Source of the DNA: JBBPZK01 sp965219175
GTDB lineage: Bacteria > Actinomycetota > Rubrobacteria > Rubrobacterales > Rubrobacteraceae
NCBI GenBank assembly: GCA_965219175.1
Contig: CBDCNI010000001.1
Location: 2,046,001 to 2,110,000 of the forward strand
Direction of reading: 5' to 3'
Length of the DNA: 64,000 nucleotides
The position numbers were made by a program, and so were the translations under genes. This document shows, one piece after another, positions 51,769 through 58,701 of the stretch (its first letter is position 1; every line of letters starts with the position of its first letter). The notes under the pieces are model-generated. The model was not told the origin of the DNA. It searched no databases and saw only the letters and a program-made list of their open reading frames with translations.

Positions 51769-52728
51769 TCAGATCCCGAACTGCGCCAGATCGTCCACGC
51801 GATGCTCCCATACCCAGTCTATTCCCTCAGCAGCCTCATAGCCCAGATAACCGCTGTCGAAGTAGCCGCATAAGAACAGCACGAAGCTTACATCCTTACC
51901 GTAAGTTCTTCTGAGTTGGGCGAACTTGGTTGCCTCTTCTTTCCTGCGCTTGTTCGTATTAGCATAGTCGCCAGCGGACTTCGCTTCAATGAGGAACGGT
52001 AACTCGTCGGGCCTGGATCCGAGGGGCTTAATCACCGCATCGACCGGAATGTTAGTCGTGGCTCCGCCATCCTCCCGTTCGACCGGGACGATAAGCCGAA
52101 ACGAGAATGTACCAGGCTCCATCTCGTCGAACTTGAGTCCGTGCCCCGCACTTATCTGCGAGTAGTCCCTCGCCTCCAGCCATTCTTTTATCTTGGCAAG
52201 TTGCCTCTGCTCTTGAGCGTTTCGGATTATTGGATTAGCCTGGGAACCGCACAGACGGTCAGCGACGATAGTCGCCGCACGGTGGACCTCGGCTTCCGAC
52301 GGCTGCCTTCTCTCGCCGATCCAAGGGAAGATGCCCTCGTCTGCGAGTCTAATCAACACTGCAGCTAGCTTCTCGAGGTTGGCTTCTAATGTTGCTCCAC
52401 GGCCTCGTACCGGAAGCCTGCCCTCTTCCATGCTCTTCACCAATCCTGGCGGGACTCCAGCCAGCCCTATAAGGCGGTCACGGGCAAGCGGAGGCGCCGT
52501 TGCCATACGCAGCATTGGTAGAACAGAGGGGTCGCTGCGTAGGACCGAAGCCGTTACGTCTGTCAGGTTAGCGGTTTGTCCTAAGGCATCCTCGACCTGC
52601 CTCGTGGCCTCGACGCGTTGGGTGCGATAGGCCTGCGGGGCGAACCGCAGGAACCAGTCATTGTAGAAATCTACGGAGCGAACTGTATCCGACTTCCACA
52701 GATCCGGTTTGTCACGATTAACTGCCAA
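51769..52728 (-). CDS. XamI-family type II restriction endonuclease
   Basis: A 319-residue nuclease. The N-terminal DLWKSDTVRSVDFYNDWFLRFAPQAYR is typical of the XamI family. The PD-(D/E)xK core is Asp230 ... Glu248-Ala-Lys250 (IPVDAVIKPLG, FLIEAKSAGDYANTNKRRKEEA). XamI cuts GTCGAC, so that is the predicted target, although isofamily members can differ. It is the first gene of the RM pair: the nuclease precedes the methyltransferase by 2 bp, so expression timing probably relies on another signal. 52729-52862 upstream is AT-rich and probably holds the promoter. Confidence 0.82.
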   Translation of the reverse strand: MAVNRDKPDLWKSDTVRSVDFYNDWFLRFAPQAYRTQRVEATRQVEDALGQTANLTDVTASVLRSDPSVLPMLRMATAPPLARDRLIGLAGVPPGLVKSMEEGRLPVRGRGATLEANLEKLAAVLIRLADEGIFPWIGERRQPSEAEVHRAATIVADRLCGSQANPIIRNAQEQRQLAKIKEWLEARDYSQISAGHGLKFDEMEPGTFSFRLIVPVEREDGGATTNIPVDAVIKPLGSRPDELPFLIEAKSAGDYANTNKRRKEEATKFAQLRRTYGKDVSFVLFLCGYFDSGYLGYEAAEGIDWVWEHRVDDLAQFGI

Positions 52729-52862
52729 TCGCTACCTTTCTAGCGCATGGGATTTATTTATCGCAGTGTAGGTCACCTAGCGAGGAAAGCACTATGTTAA
52801 AATGATGCTCCATCATTCTTCTATTGTCTCAGATTTGCGGCGTCATCCAAAAAAGTATCTAT

Positions 52863-54332
52863 TCAGTCCTGTTCCTTGGAGAGCCAGAACTCGCTCCGGA
52901 GCATTCTGCGGGCGAGATACCTTGCCTGGGCGCGCCGGGTTCCCGCACGCTCCTCGCCTTCGAGCCGGTCGGCGATTATGTCCTCGTAGTTTTGTAGAGG
53001 ATCCTCCTCGTCGAGGAAGCCGTGACCTACTTTGACCCGGTCGCTCTTGAGCTTCTCATACACCTCGAAAAGCGACTCACCTAGCAACTCGGGCGCGAAC
53101 AGATCTTCCTCATCATTCTCGGTGATCTCATGATCGAGGAAAGCCTCTTGGCGAGGTACCTTCCTCCAGGACTTGCCCTCCTGTTCGGCGATTATCTTTC
53201 GCCGCAGCAGCATGATGCCCTCGGCAATGCGGAAGAAGCACAGGAAACCGTAGTCCACACTGGAGGAATTCGCGCCCTCCCGATAGAGACGCATAAAGAA
53301 CTCATAGTTAGGCAGATTCTCGTAGTTCAGCCCTTCCCCCAGGAACTGCTCGGGGTCGAAGACCTTCTCGCGGAAATCATCCTGCTTCATGACGCCTACC
53401 GTCAGAGTAGCCAGTTCGACGACGTTCATCTGCAAGACTTCGACAGGCACATCGTATCTATATGAGAGATCGCTCAAGAAAGGATTGAGTATGCGATACG
53501 CCTTACGCCGGGCGTCGTCGGCGCTCTCCGCGCGGAGTACAGTGCTAATCTGGCCCAGCCTGCCCTGCTGATTGGCGAGCAGTTGGAACTCGGTCATTCC
53601 ACCATCGGGGTTGGCATACGTGAGCAACGGAATTTGCAAAGCACCATCTTTGCGGCGCCTTTCGACCATCAGGAGGTGAGAATCCCCCTCCATAGAGTAG
53701 GCATCGGTGACATACATGTATGGGACATCCGGCGCACCACGCCGAGTGAGTGTAGCCGTCACCTGGTATGGGCCTTCGTGGCCCGCCGCGTCGAGTAACC
53801 CCCCTCCGAAAGGGTGCCCATCTTCGTACATTAGAGGGGCCAGAGACCAGCGCGTACCAGGAAAGGGCAGCTCTTCAAGCATACGGAACTCCTGAGGTTC
53901 TTGGGGTTCCATTCTCGGCGAGCGCGCTACACGGTCGAGGTCATCCTGGGTAAGAACGCTATTCTCTACGGCCCACTCCTTCAGTTTGTTGTACGGCTCG
54001 TACGACAACGGCAGCACTACTGGACCACCATATTCGGTTTCGACATGGGCTACTGAGCCGCCGAACCAATGCGGATGAGGCCCTGCAACCACACCGCGAC
54101 TCGTAAGCGCCGCGTCGAGGGCTTTGGAGCCCTTGTTGGTGATACTCAGGATCGGCGGCGAGCCCTTGGCGACAAGCCAACGTACCTTCCTGGCTCGCTT
54201 GATGGCATTAGCCGACCACGAATCTAATTTACGTGCCTCGCGTTCGGGGAGACTGCCGCCGTGGTCAGCCTGGATACGGTAGACAAGCTCGATAATCTCT
54301 TCTCTTTCTTCTTTCCAACGCATGTCGGCCAC
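52863..54332 (-). CDS. MauJ-like protein of unknown function
   Basis: A 489-residue protein. The N-terminal part (EEREEIIELVYRIQ... WSANAIKRARKVRWLVAKGSPPILSITNKGSKALDA) looks like a winged-helix or HTH segment. The later RAESADDARRKAYRILNPFLSDLSYRYDVPVEVLQMNVVE resembles MauJ-family proteins, which have no clear role in methylamine use. The C-terminal part is acidic, then basic. As the first gene of the island's minus-strand run, it may be a sensor or effector of defence. I am only moderately sure of the family. Confidence 0.6.
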   Translation of the reverse strand: MADMRWKEEREEIIELVYRIQADHGGSLPEREARKLDSWSANAIKRARKVRWLVAKGSPPILSITNKGSKALDAALTSRGVVAGPHPHWFGGSVAHVETEYGGPVVLPLSYEPYNKLKEWAVENSVLTQDDLDRVARSPRMEPQEPQEFRMLEELPFPGTRWSLAPLMYEDGHPFGGGLLDAAGHEGPYQVTATLTRRGAPDVPYMYVTDAYSMEGDSHLLMVERRRKDGALQIPLLTYANPDGGMTEFQLLANQQGRLGQISTVLRAESADDARRKAYRILNPFLSDLSYRYDVPVEVLQMNVVELATLTVGVMKQDDFREKVFDPEQFLGEGLNYENLPNYEFFMRLYREGANSSSVDYGFLCFFRIAEGIMLLRRKIIAEQEGKSWRKVPRQEAFLDHEITENDEEDLFAPELLGESLFEVYEKLKSDRVKVGHGFLDEEDPLQNYEDIIADRLEGEERAGTRRAQARYLARRMLRSEFWLSKEQD

Positions 54333-54536
54333 AGTGCTATCTCCCGGTCAGACTCTTTATTCGATTGCAGCCGGCACAATAGACACTTCGTGACGCTGCT
54401 CAATCACCTGCTGCAAGACGTGTAGCTCATCAAGAAACATATTCTATCTCGCACCCCACAAACATCTACATATGAATGCTCTGTGTGGCTAGCGATAGCT
54501 TGCCATCTTTACAGGTCTTCGGTCTCCGTGACATAG
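54333..54536. other. Intergenic tract upstream of the MauJ-like gene
   Basis: No gene. It includes GGCTAGC-gata-GCTTGCC (54487-54504), a hairpin similar to the GGCTAGC/GCTGGCC hairpin at 42722-42738 near the other repeat copy. It probably holds the promoter of the defence run. Confidence 0.4.
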
Positions 54537-54705
54537 GCAGAGGGCCGGGGACGCCGAAGCCTGCGGAGGCGTCTGCGGGCCGTCTTGCTGAGTTTCGCCG
54601 TTCGCTCTCGCACTCAACGAGAGCACAGCCCGGTTCCTGCCAGGTTGCGGGCGAAGCCAGCAACCCCGAAGGGGCGGCATAGAGCCGCCTGGAAGGTGGG
54701 TGTGC
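54537..54705. repeat. Structured repeat, copy 2
   Basis: About 169 bp similar to 42928-43092, same orientation. Stem A is 54559-54580. Stem B is GCTCTC...GAGAGC (a GU pair in copy 1 is AU here). The CCAGG...CCTGG branch holds GGTTGC-g-GGC-gaa-GCC-a-GCAACC (lengthened on both sides relative to copy 1), CCCC-GAA-GGGG and CGGC-ataga-GCCG. Differences keep the pairing, which supports a selected structure. It lies upstream of the defence block, so the two copies bracket it. Confidence 0.65.
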
Positions 54706-54879
54706 GTGCCTGGCACGAAAGCCTCGTGATTGGAGCGGTGATCTCGCGAACAACAAGAGCGAATATCGGAGAGGAGAGGATGGAGTTTTCGGACGAGAAG
54801 ATGTGAGCTAGAATTTTGAGCCTGAAGTTCGATAAATTGCGAGCGATCCTGTGCGAATAGGAGACTAGGATGCGCTACT
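54706..54879. other. Intergenic before the AlbA-domain gene
   Basis: Contains a GTGCC-t-GGCAC hairpin at 54706-54716 at the edge of the structured repeat, then the leader of the plus-strand gene with AGGAGACTAGG near 54858-54869. No other gene is seen. Confidence 0.35.
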
Positions 54880-56328
54880 ATGGCCGCTAATCAAGAGTAC
54901 ATCGACGCGCTTCTCGCCAACCCGCGCGAGAGCCTTACCGTGGAGATAAAGGACTGGATCGACCCGCGTTCCGCCCACGGTCAAGCCAAGATTGTGAAAG
55001 CCTGTATCGCCATGAGGAACCAGAACGGTGGATTCTTTCAGGTCGGCTTCAAGGATGGCACCTGGATACCGACCCTAGCCGACGCACCGACGGATTTAAG
55101 ATCGATATGGGACCCTGACGAGATACAAGGGCTTGTAAGCAAGTTCGCCTCCGACCTTTTCGAGGTCCACTTGCGCTTCGGTGAGCGCGACGGACAGGAG
55201 TTCCCGGTTCTTGAGGTGGAGCCCGGGGTGCGTTCCCCGGTAGCCTCCAAAAGAGAACTAGCCGATTCGCAGGATGCAAGCAGGAAGCTCGTTAAAGCCC
55301 ATGCCGTCTATGTGCGCTCGTTGTCAGCTAACGGCACGGCGAGCACTAGCGAGGCTAAACATGGTGACTGGGCAGAGTTGACCAGGCGCTGCTTCGACAA
55401 CCTTGAGGCCGACGTCGGACGCTTCGCCAGGAGGCACCTCGGCAACATCGACCCGAAGGCCGCCCGCGCTCTGGCAGAGGCTCTGGGCGGTGCTTCAGTG
55501 GCGACCGGTCCGTCCGAGCCTTCGCCGCAAGTGCGGACGCTAAACTTCCTCCGAGACGGGTACGAGCGCTTCCAGCAGGAGAAAGTCAAGAGAGACCTCA
55601 CCATGATGGCGCGGCACGGCTCTTTGGAGTCCGCTGCGATCATCGACGGCGCCGTCGCGCCGGGTGGCCCGCCGACGGAGGAGTTCTTGAACCTGCTAAA
55701 CGCGGCCAACCCCCGCTACACTGGGTGGCCGCTCTGGATCAATGGGCTGGGCTTCAAGGATCATAACGACGATCCCGAGCCGTACACTTTCCAGGGAGGA
55801 TGGGAAGACTTCCTTTATAGCTACGAGCCGGGGAGTTGGTACAACCACCTGGACTTCTGGCGTGCCGAGCCTGCCGGCAAGTTCTACATCTACCGCGGCT
55901 TCGAGGATGACGTCACGGAAGGGCAAGGATACCCCGAGACCATGACCACCCTGGACTTCGGCATGGCGATCTGGCGTGTCGCAGAGGCCGTAGCTGTACC
56001 GCTGGCGTTCGCCAAAGCGATGGGACTCGCCACTGAAAGTACGACTCTGCACTACGCCTTCCGCTGGTCCGGTTTGCGTGGACGATACCTGTCCTCCTGG
56101 ACGAACCCCCGAAGGTCCGTAACCTCGCGTTACGAGTGCCGCCGACAAGACATGGTCGACTCGCCGGTGATCGCCGTCCCGCTCGACACCCCAACCTCGG
56201 CTCTGGGCTCTTTCGTGCGCACGGCTACCGCCGACCTCTTTGCTGCCTTCGGTGGGTTCGAGCCCGGTCCAGGAGTCACCGAGCAGCTCGTTGGTGAGCT
56301 GCTTTCCCGAGACCAAACCGCACGATGA
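54880..56328 (+). CDS. AlbA_2/Schlafen-domain protein
   Basis: A 482-residue protein. The N-terminal ESLTVEIKDWIDPRSAHGQAKIVKACIAMRNQNGGFFQVGFKDG (about 17-60) is an AlbA_2 (Schlafen) domain, with the E-x-K and N-x-x-GG features found in putative nucleic-acid-binding or nuclease modules. The remaining 380 residues contain no motif I recognise; there is no HATPase_C_4 tail, which many bacterial AlbA_2 proteins have. It lies on the opposite strand to the defence run, just outside the repeat. Defence or regulatory function is plausible by context. Confidence 0.72.
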   Translation: MAANQEYIDALLANPRESLTVEIKDWIDPRSAHGQAKIVKACIAMRNQNGGFFQVGFKDGTWIPTLADAPTDLRSIWDPDEIQGLVSKFASDLFEVHLRFGERDGQEFPVLEVEPGVRSPVASKRELADSQDASRKLVKAHAVYVRSLSANGTASTSEAKHGDWAELTRRCFDNLEADVGRFARRHLGNIDPKAARALAEALGGASVATGPSEPSPQVRTLNFLRDGYERFQQEKVKRDLTMMARHGSLESAAIIDGAVAPGGPPTEEFLNLLNAANPRYTGWPLWINGLGFKDHNDDPEPYTFQGGWEDFLYSYEPGSWYNHLDFWRAEPAGKFYIYRGFEDDVTEGQGYPETMTTLDFGMAIWRVAEAVAVPLAFAKAMGLATESTTLHYAFRWSGLRGRYLSSWTNPRRSVTSRYECRRQDMVDSPVIAVPLDTPTSALGSFVRTATADLFAAFGGFEPGPGVTEQLVGELLSRDQTAR

Positions 56329-56375
56329 TAATCTGCGTTCAGGGAACGATGCGTATTTAAGAGGTCTAGTCTTCG

Positions 56376-57383
56376 CTACTGGATTGTGTCGGGACAGGCA
56401 CTCCAGAGCCCCGCACCCCGATCCTCGGCCTCATCGCGCAACCGCTCGAACTCCCGGCTGTGAGCGTGGGAGAAGGTGGTGGTGCGAGCGAGGCCGAGTT
56501 GGATCAGGTCCTCGTTGTAGAGATGTTCGTAGCGGCCATCTCGATCGGTGTCTATGTAGACGTAGGCGAGGGTGCGACCGTAGGCATCCTCAGAGTCTCC
56601 TATGCGAGGGATTTCCAGTCTCACGAGGCGACCTTCGCGGAGGACACGACCTTTGTCGTTGGTCTGACGCTCGTAGAGAACTTGTTTTGTGTAGTCGCTG
56701 GCTCTCTTGCCGTAACAACCTATGGGTTGATCTGGGGCTACGGTCTCTGGGGTGTCTACGCCTATTAGTCTCACTGGCGTAGTCTTGTTTTGTGTCTCCA
56801 CCTCGATGGTGTCTCCATCGGTTACTTTAGTGACCTGGCCGTAAAGCGTGTCTGAGCCTCCCATACGGTAGATCAATCCATCGAAGCCCAGTCGAGACAC
56901 CGGGTAGAAGAGCAGGGCGAGTATGAGAGCTATGGCGACGAATACCCTTTCGGAGTTGCCGCCGGAGACCACCCGGTACTCATCTCTACCAGGGAGAACG
57001 GCTATGAGTCTACTCGGCCAGAAGAGTTGGACTCCTCCCAGGGTCATCATGTCTGCTAGAAGATGAGAGCCATAGCCGACGAAGACAGCCGCGATTACAG
57101 CCGGACGCCCGAAGATCCACCATAAGGGGAGGCCCAGTATCAGGGTGGCGAGCATGAGGGCGAATAGTGAGTGAAAGAAACTCCTGTGTCCGAAGAAGCG
57201 GTTGAGGTCTTCGCTAATTGAGCCGAGCTGGTGGCCGATCCAGCTCTTGGGGTAGTCGGCATCTGGCAGGACCGATGTTGCTGCGGCTATGAGGACTGAT
57301 GGAGTCTCGTAGTGGACGTTGAAGATAGCACTGGTGGCGAATCCGCAGCACTCGGCGAAGATCAGGTGTGTCGCTACCTTCAT
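56376..57383 (-). CDS. YdjM/DUF457 membrane metal-dependent hydrolase fused to thermonuclease (SNase)
   Basis: A 335-residue fusion. Residues 1-165 are a membrane domain with four hydrophobic segments and the conserved ATHLIFAECCG, PDADYP, HRSFFHSL and GYGSHLLADMMT histidine/aspartate motifs of YdjM-type proteins. Residues about 178-333 are a staphylococcal-nuclease domain: VTDGDTIEV, VRLIGVDTPET (catalytic Arg and Asp/Glu), and YGRTLAYVYIDTDRDG. A membrane-anchored nuclease could degrade DNA at the envelope. It is the end of a minus-strand run with the 192-residue protein (9 bp upstream). Confidence 0.82.
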   Translation of the reverse strand: MKVATHLIFAECCGFATSAIFNVHYETPSVLIAAATSVLPDADYPKSWIGHQLGSISEDLNRFFGHRSFFHSLFALMLATLILGLPLWWIFGRPAVIAAVFVGYGSHLLADMMTLGGVQLFWPSRLIAVLPGRDEYRVVSGGNSERVFVAIALILALLFYPVSRLGFDGLIYRMGGSDTLYGQVTKVTDGDTIEVETQNKTTPVRLIGVDTPETVAPDQPIGCYGKRASDYTKQVLYERQTNDKGRVLREGRLVRLEIPRIGDSEDAYGRTLAYVYIDTDRDGRYEHLYNEDLIQLGLARTTTFSHAHSREFERLRDEAEDRGAGLWSACPDTIQ

Positions 57384-57392
57384 AAAAAAGAG

Positions 57393-57971
57393 CTACTCTC
57401 TGGGGCGCTGCATTTTGGAGAAAAAGGGACGAAGCCCGTACATCAGGGCGAAGCCTATACCGGCCAGGATGTAGAGGTCCTGGTCATCCAGTCCAAGAGA
57501 GATGTAGCGGACGGCCATAGCCACCGCTGCAAAGACGAAGATGACGGGGGTCATGTCTATGTAGCGTTTCTCATCCTCAAGCTGCAGCTCCTCCACTTCG
57601 GCGCCAAGACGCTCAAGGGCGGTGCGCCCGGCACCAGCGAGATGTCCCTCGACTACTACCTTGCGGCCTTTCAAGACGGGACCGAGGATGTGTTCGATCT
57701 CTCCGACCGAGGATCGGTAAAGGGCGCGCTGCAGACCGGCCTCGTCCACGTCCCGACCGCGGACCTCTCCGAGCTCCTTCGGATCGAGAAGATTGGCGCG
57801 GTAGGCGGCGAGGCCAAGATACACCAGGGCGGACTTCCTGGAGCCAGCAGGTATTCGGAAGTCTTCCTCCGACTCGGGCTCTGAAGACCCGGGGGTGGTG
57901 CTGGTAGAGAAATCGGACAGGCCGGAACGAGGCGGTCGTCCGTTGTCGTTATTTGTGGTGTCGAAGTCCAA
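57393..57971 (-). CDS. Hypothetical membrane protein
   Basis: A 192-residue protein from TTG 57971. A Ser/Thr/Pro-rich disordered N-terminus is followed by a soluble part (SALVYLGLAAYRANLLDPKELGEV..., KGRKVVVEGHLAGAGRTALERLGAEVEELQ), then two hydrophobic segments near the C-terminus (MTPVIFVFAAVAMAVRYISL and LYILAGIGFALMYGL). No family is recognised. The 9-bp spacing to the YdjM-SNase gene suggests a common membrane task. Confidence 0.6.
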   Translation of the reverse strand: MDFDTTNNDNGRPPRSGLSDFSTSTTPGSSEPESEEDFRIPAGSRKSALVYLGLAAYRANLLDPKELGEVRGRDVDEAGLQRALYRSSVGEIEHILGPVLKGRKVVVEGHLAGAGRTALERLGAEVEELQLEDEKRYIDMTPVIFVFAAVAMAVRYISLGLDDQDLYILAGIGFALMYGLRPFFSKMQRPRE

Positions 57972-58081
57972 GCTCTTCTTCCGCCCTCTATGTGCGTAAT
58001 TTTCTTTCTTATATAGGTATTCTCACACATGACGATGAACCCCTAGCCCCGCATCCGCTCGCTCAAAATGAGAGCCGGATC

Positions 58082-58357
58082 TCAAGCGAGTCGGCCTTCG
58101 GTACGGATGGCGTGAAGGTCTGGATTCCACCTCTCAAGAAGAACCCTCGCAAGCCCAAGCTCGTTGGCTTCGACCCGGCGCATCAAGCGGTCGGCGTGTA
58201 CCGGTGAGAGGGAGCTCAAGCCCCCGACCACGATTCTATAGCTCGCCGGATCTCCAGAGTCGTCCTCCACCCGAACTTCGAGGCCGAGGGAGCGCAGCTC
58301 CAGGTAGAGAGCTCGTGCCTGTTTGCGGTGGCGGGCCATCTCCCGATAGCTGCTCAT
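58082..58357 (-). CDS. Small protein of the mobile element
   Basis: A 91-residue protein from ATG 58357, MSSYREMARHRKQARALYLELRSLGLEVRVEDD, then a conserved-looking YRIVVGGLSSLSPVHADRLMRRVEANE and a short tail. It is a helical, charged protein of unknown role. It overlaps the TubC_N-like gene upstream by 4 bp and is the last gene of the primase operon. Confidence 0.6.
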   Translation of the reverse strand: MSSYREMARHRKQARALYLELRSLGLEVRVEDDSGDPASYRIVVGGLSSLSPVHADRLMRRVEANELGLARVLLERWNPDLHAIRTEGRLA

Positions 58358-58701
58358 GTCCGCTCCCTGGCGCGCCGGTTGTGTGCTTTCGCGGACTCCA
58401 CGAAGCTCGGCGGACACTCGGAGGCTTTGACTTCGTGCCACTCTCCGGTGGTGGGATCGTGCAGAGCGAGGTAGCCGGGCTCCCTGCTCCATTTGATGAC
58501 GAGGCCCCGCCGGTCGGCGGCTTCGAGCTTGAGGCGCTCGCGTTCGAGGTACCGGATCAGGGCTCGCTTGTTCTCCTGAAGCATTCTTCGATCCTCGTCG
58601 GTGATGACACCGGCCGGAGCATTCACGCGGAGCGTTAATCCCTCGACTTTCAGGTGCGCGTCGCGGGCGTGCAGGTCTTCGAGCAGGGCGTGGACGCTCA
58701 T
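58354..58701 (-). CDS. TubC_N-like docking-domain protein
   Basis: A 115-residue protein from ATG 58701. The N-terminal VHALLEDLHARDAHLKVEGLTLRVNAPAGVITDEDRRMLQENKRALIRYL matches the TubC N-terminal docking fold, otherwise known from NRPS/PKS subunits, but found as small proteins next to primases in actinobacterial elements. The C-terminus (VIKWSREPGYLALHDPTTGEWHEVKASECP) is a separate small beta part. It overlaps the primase stop by 4 bp, so it is probably a replication accessory. Confidence 0.68.
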   Translation of the reverse strand: MSVHALLEDLHARDAHLKVEGLTLRVNAPAGVITDEDRRMLQENKRALIRYLERERLKLEAADRRGLVIKWSREPGYLALHDPTTGEWHEVKASECPPSFVESAKAHNRRARERT

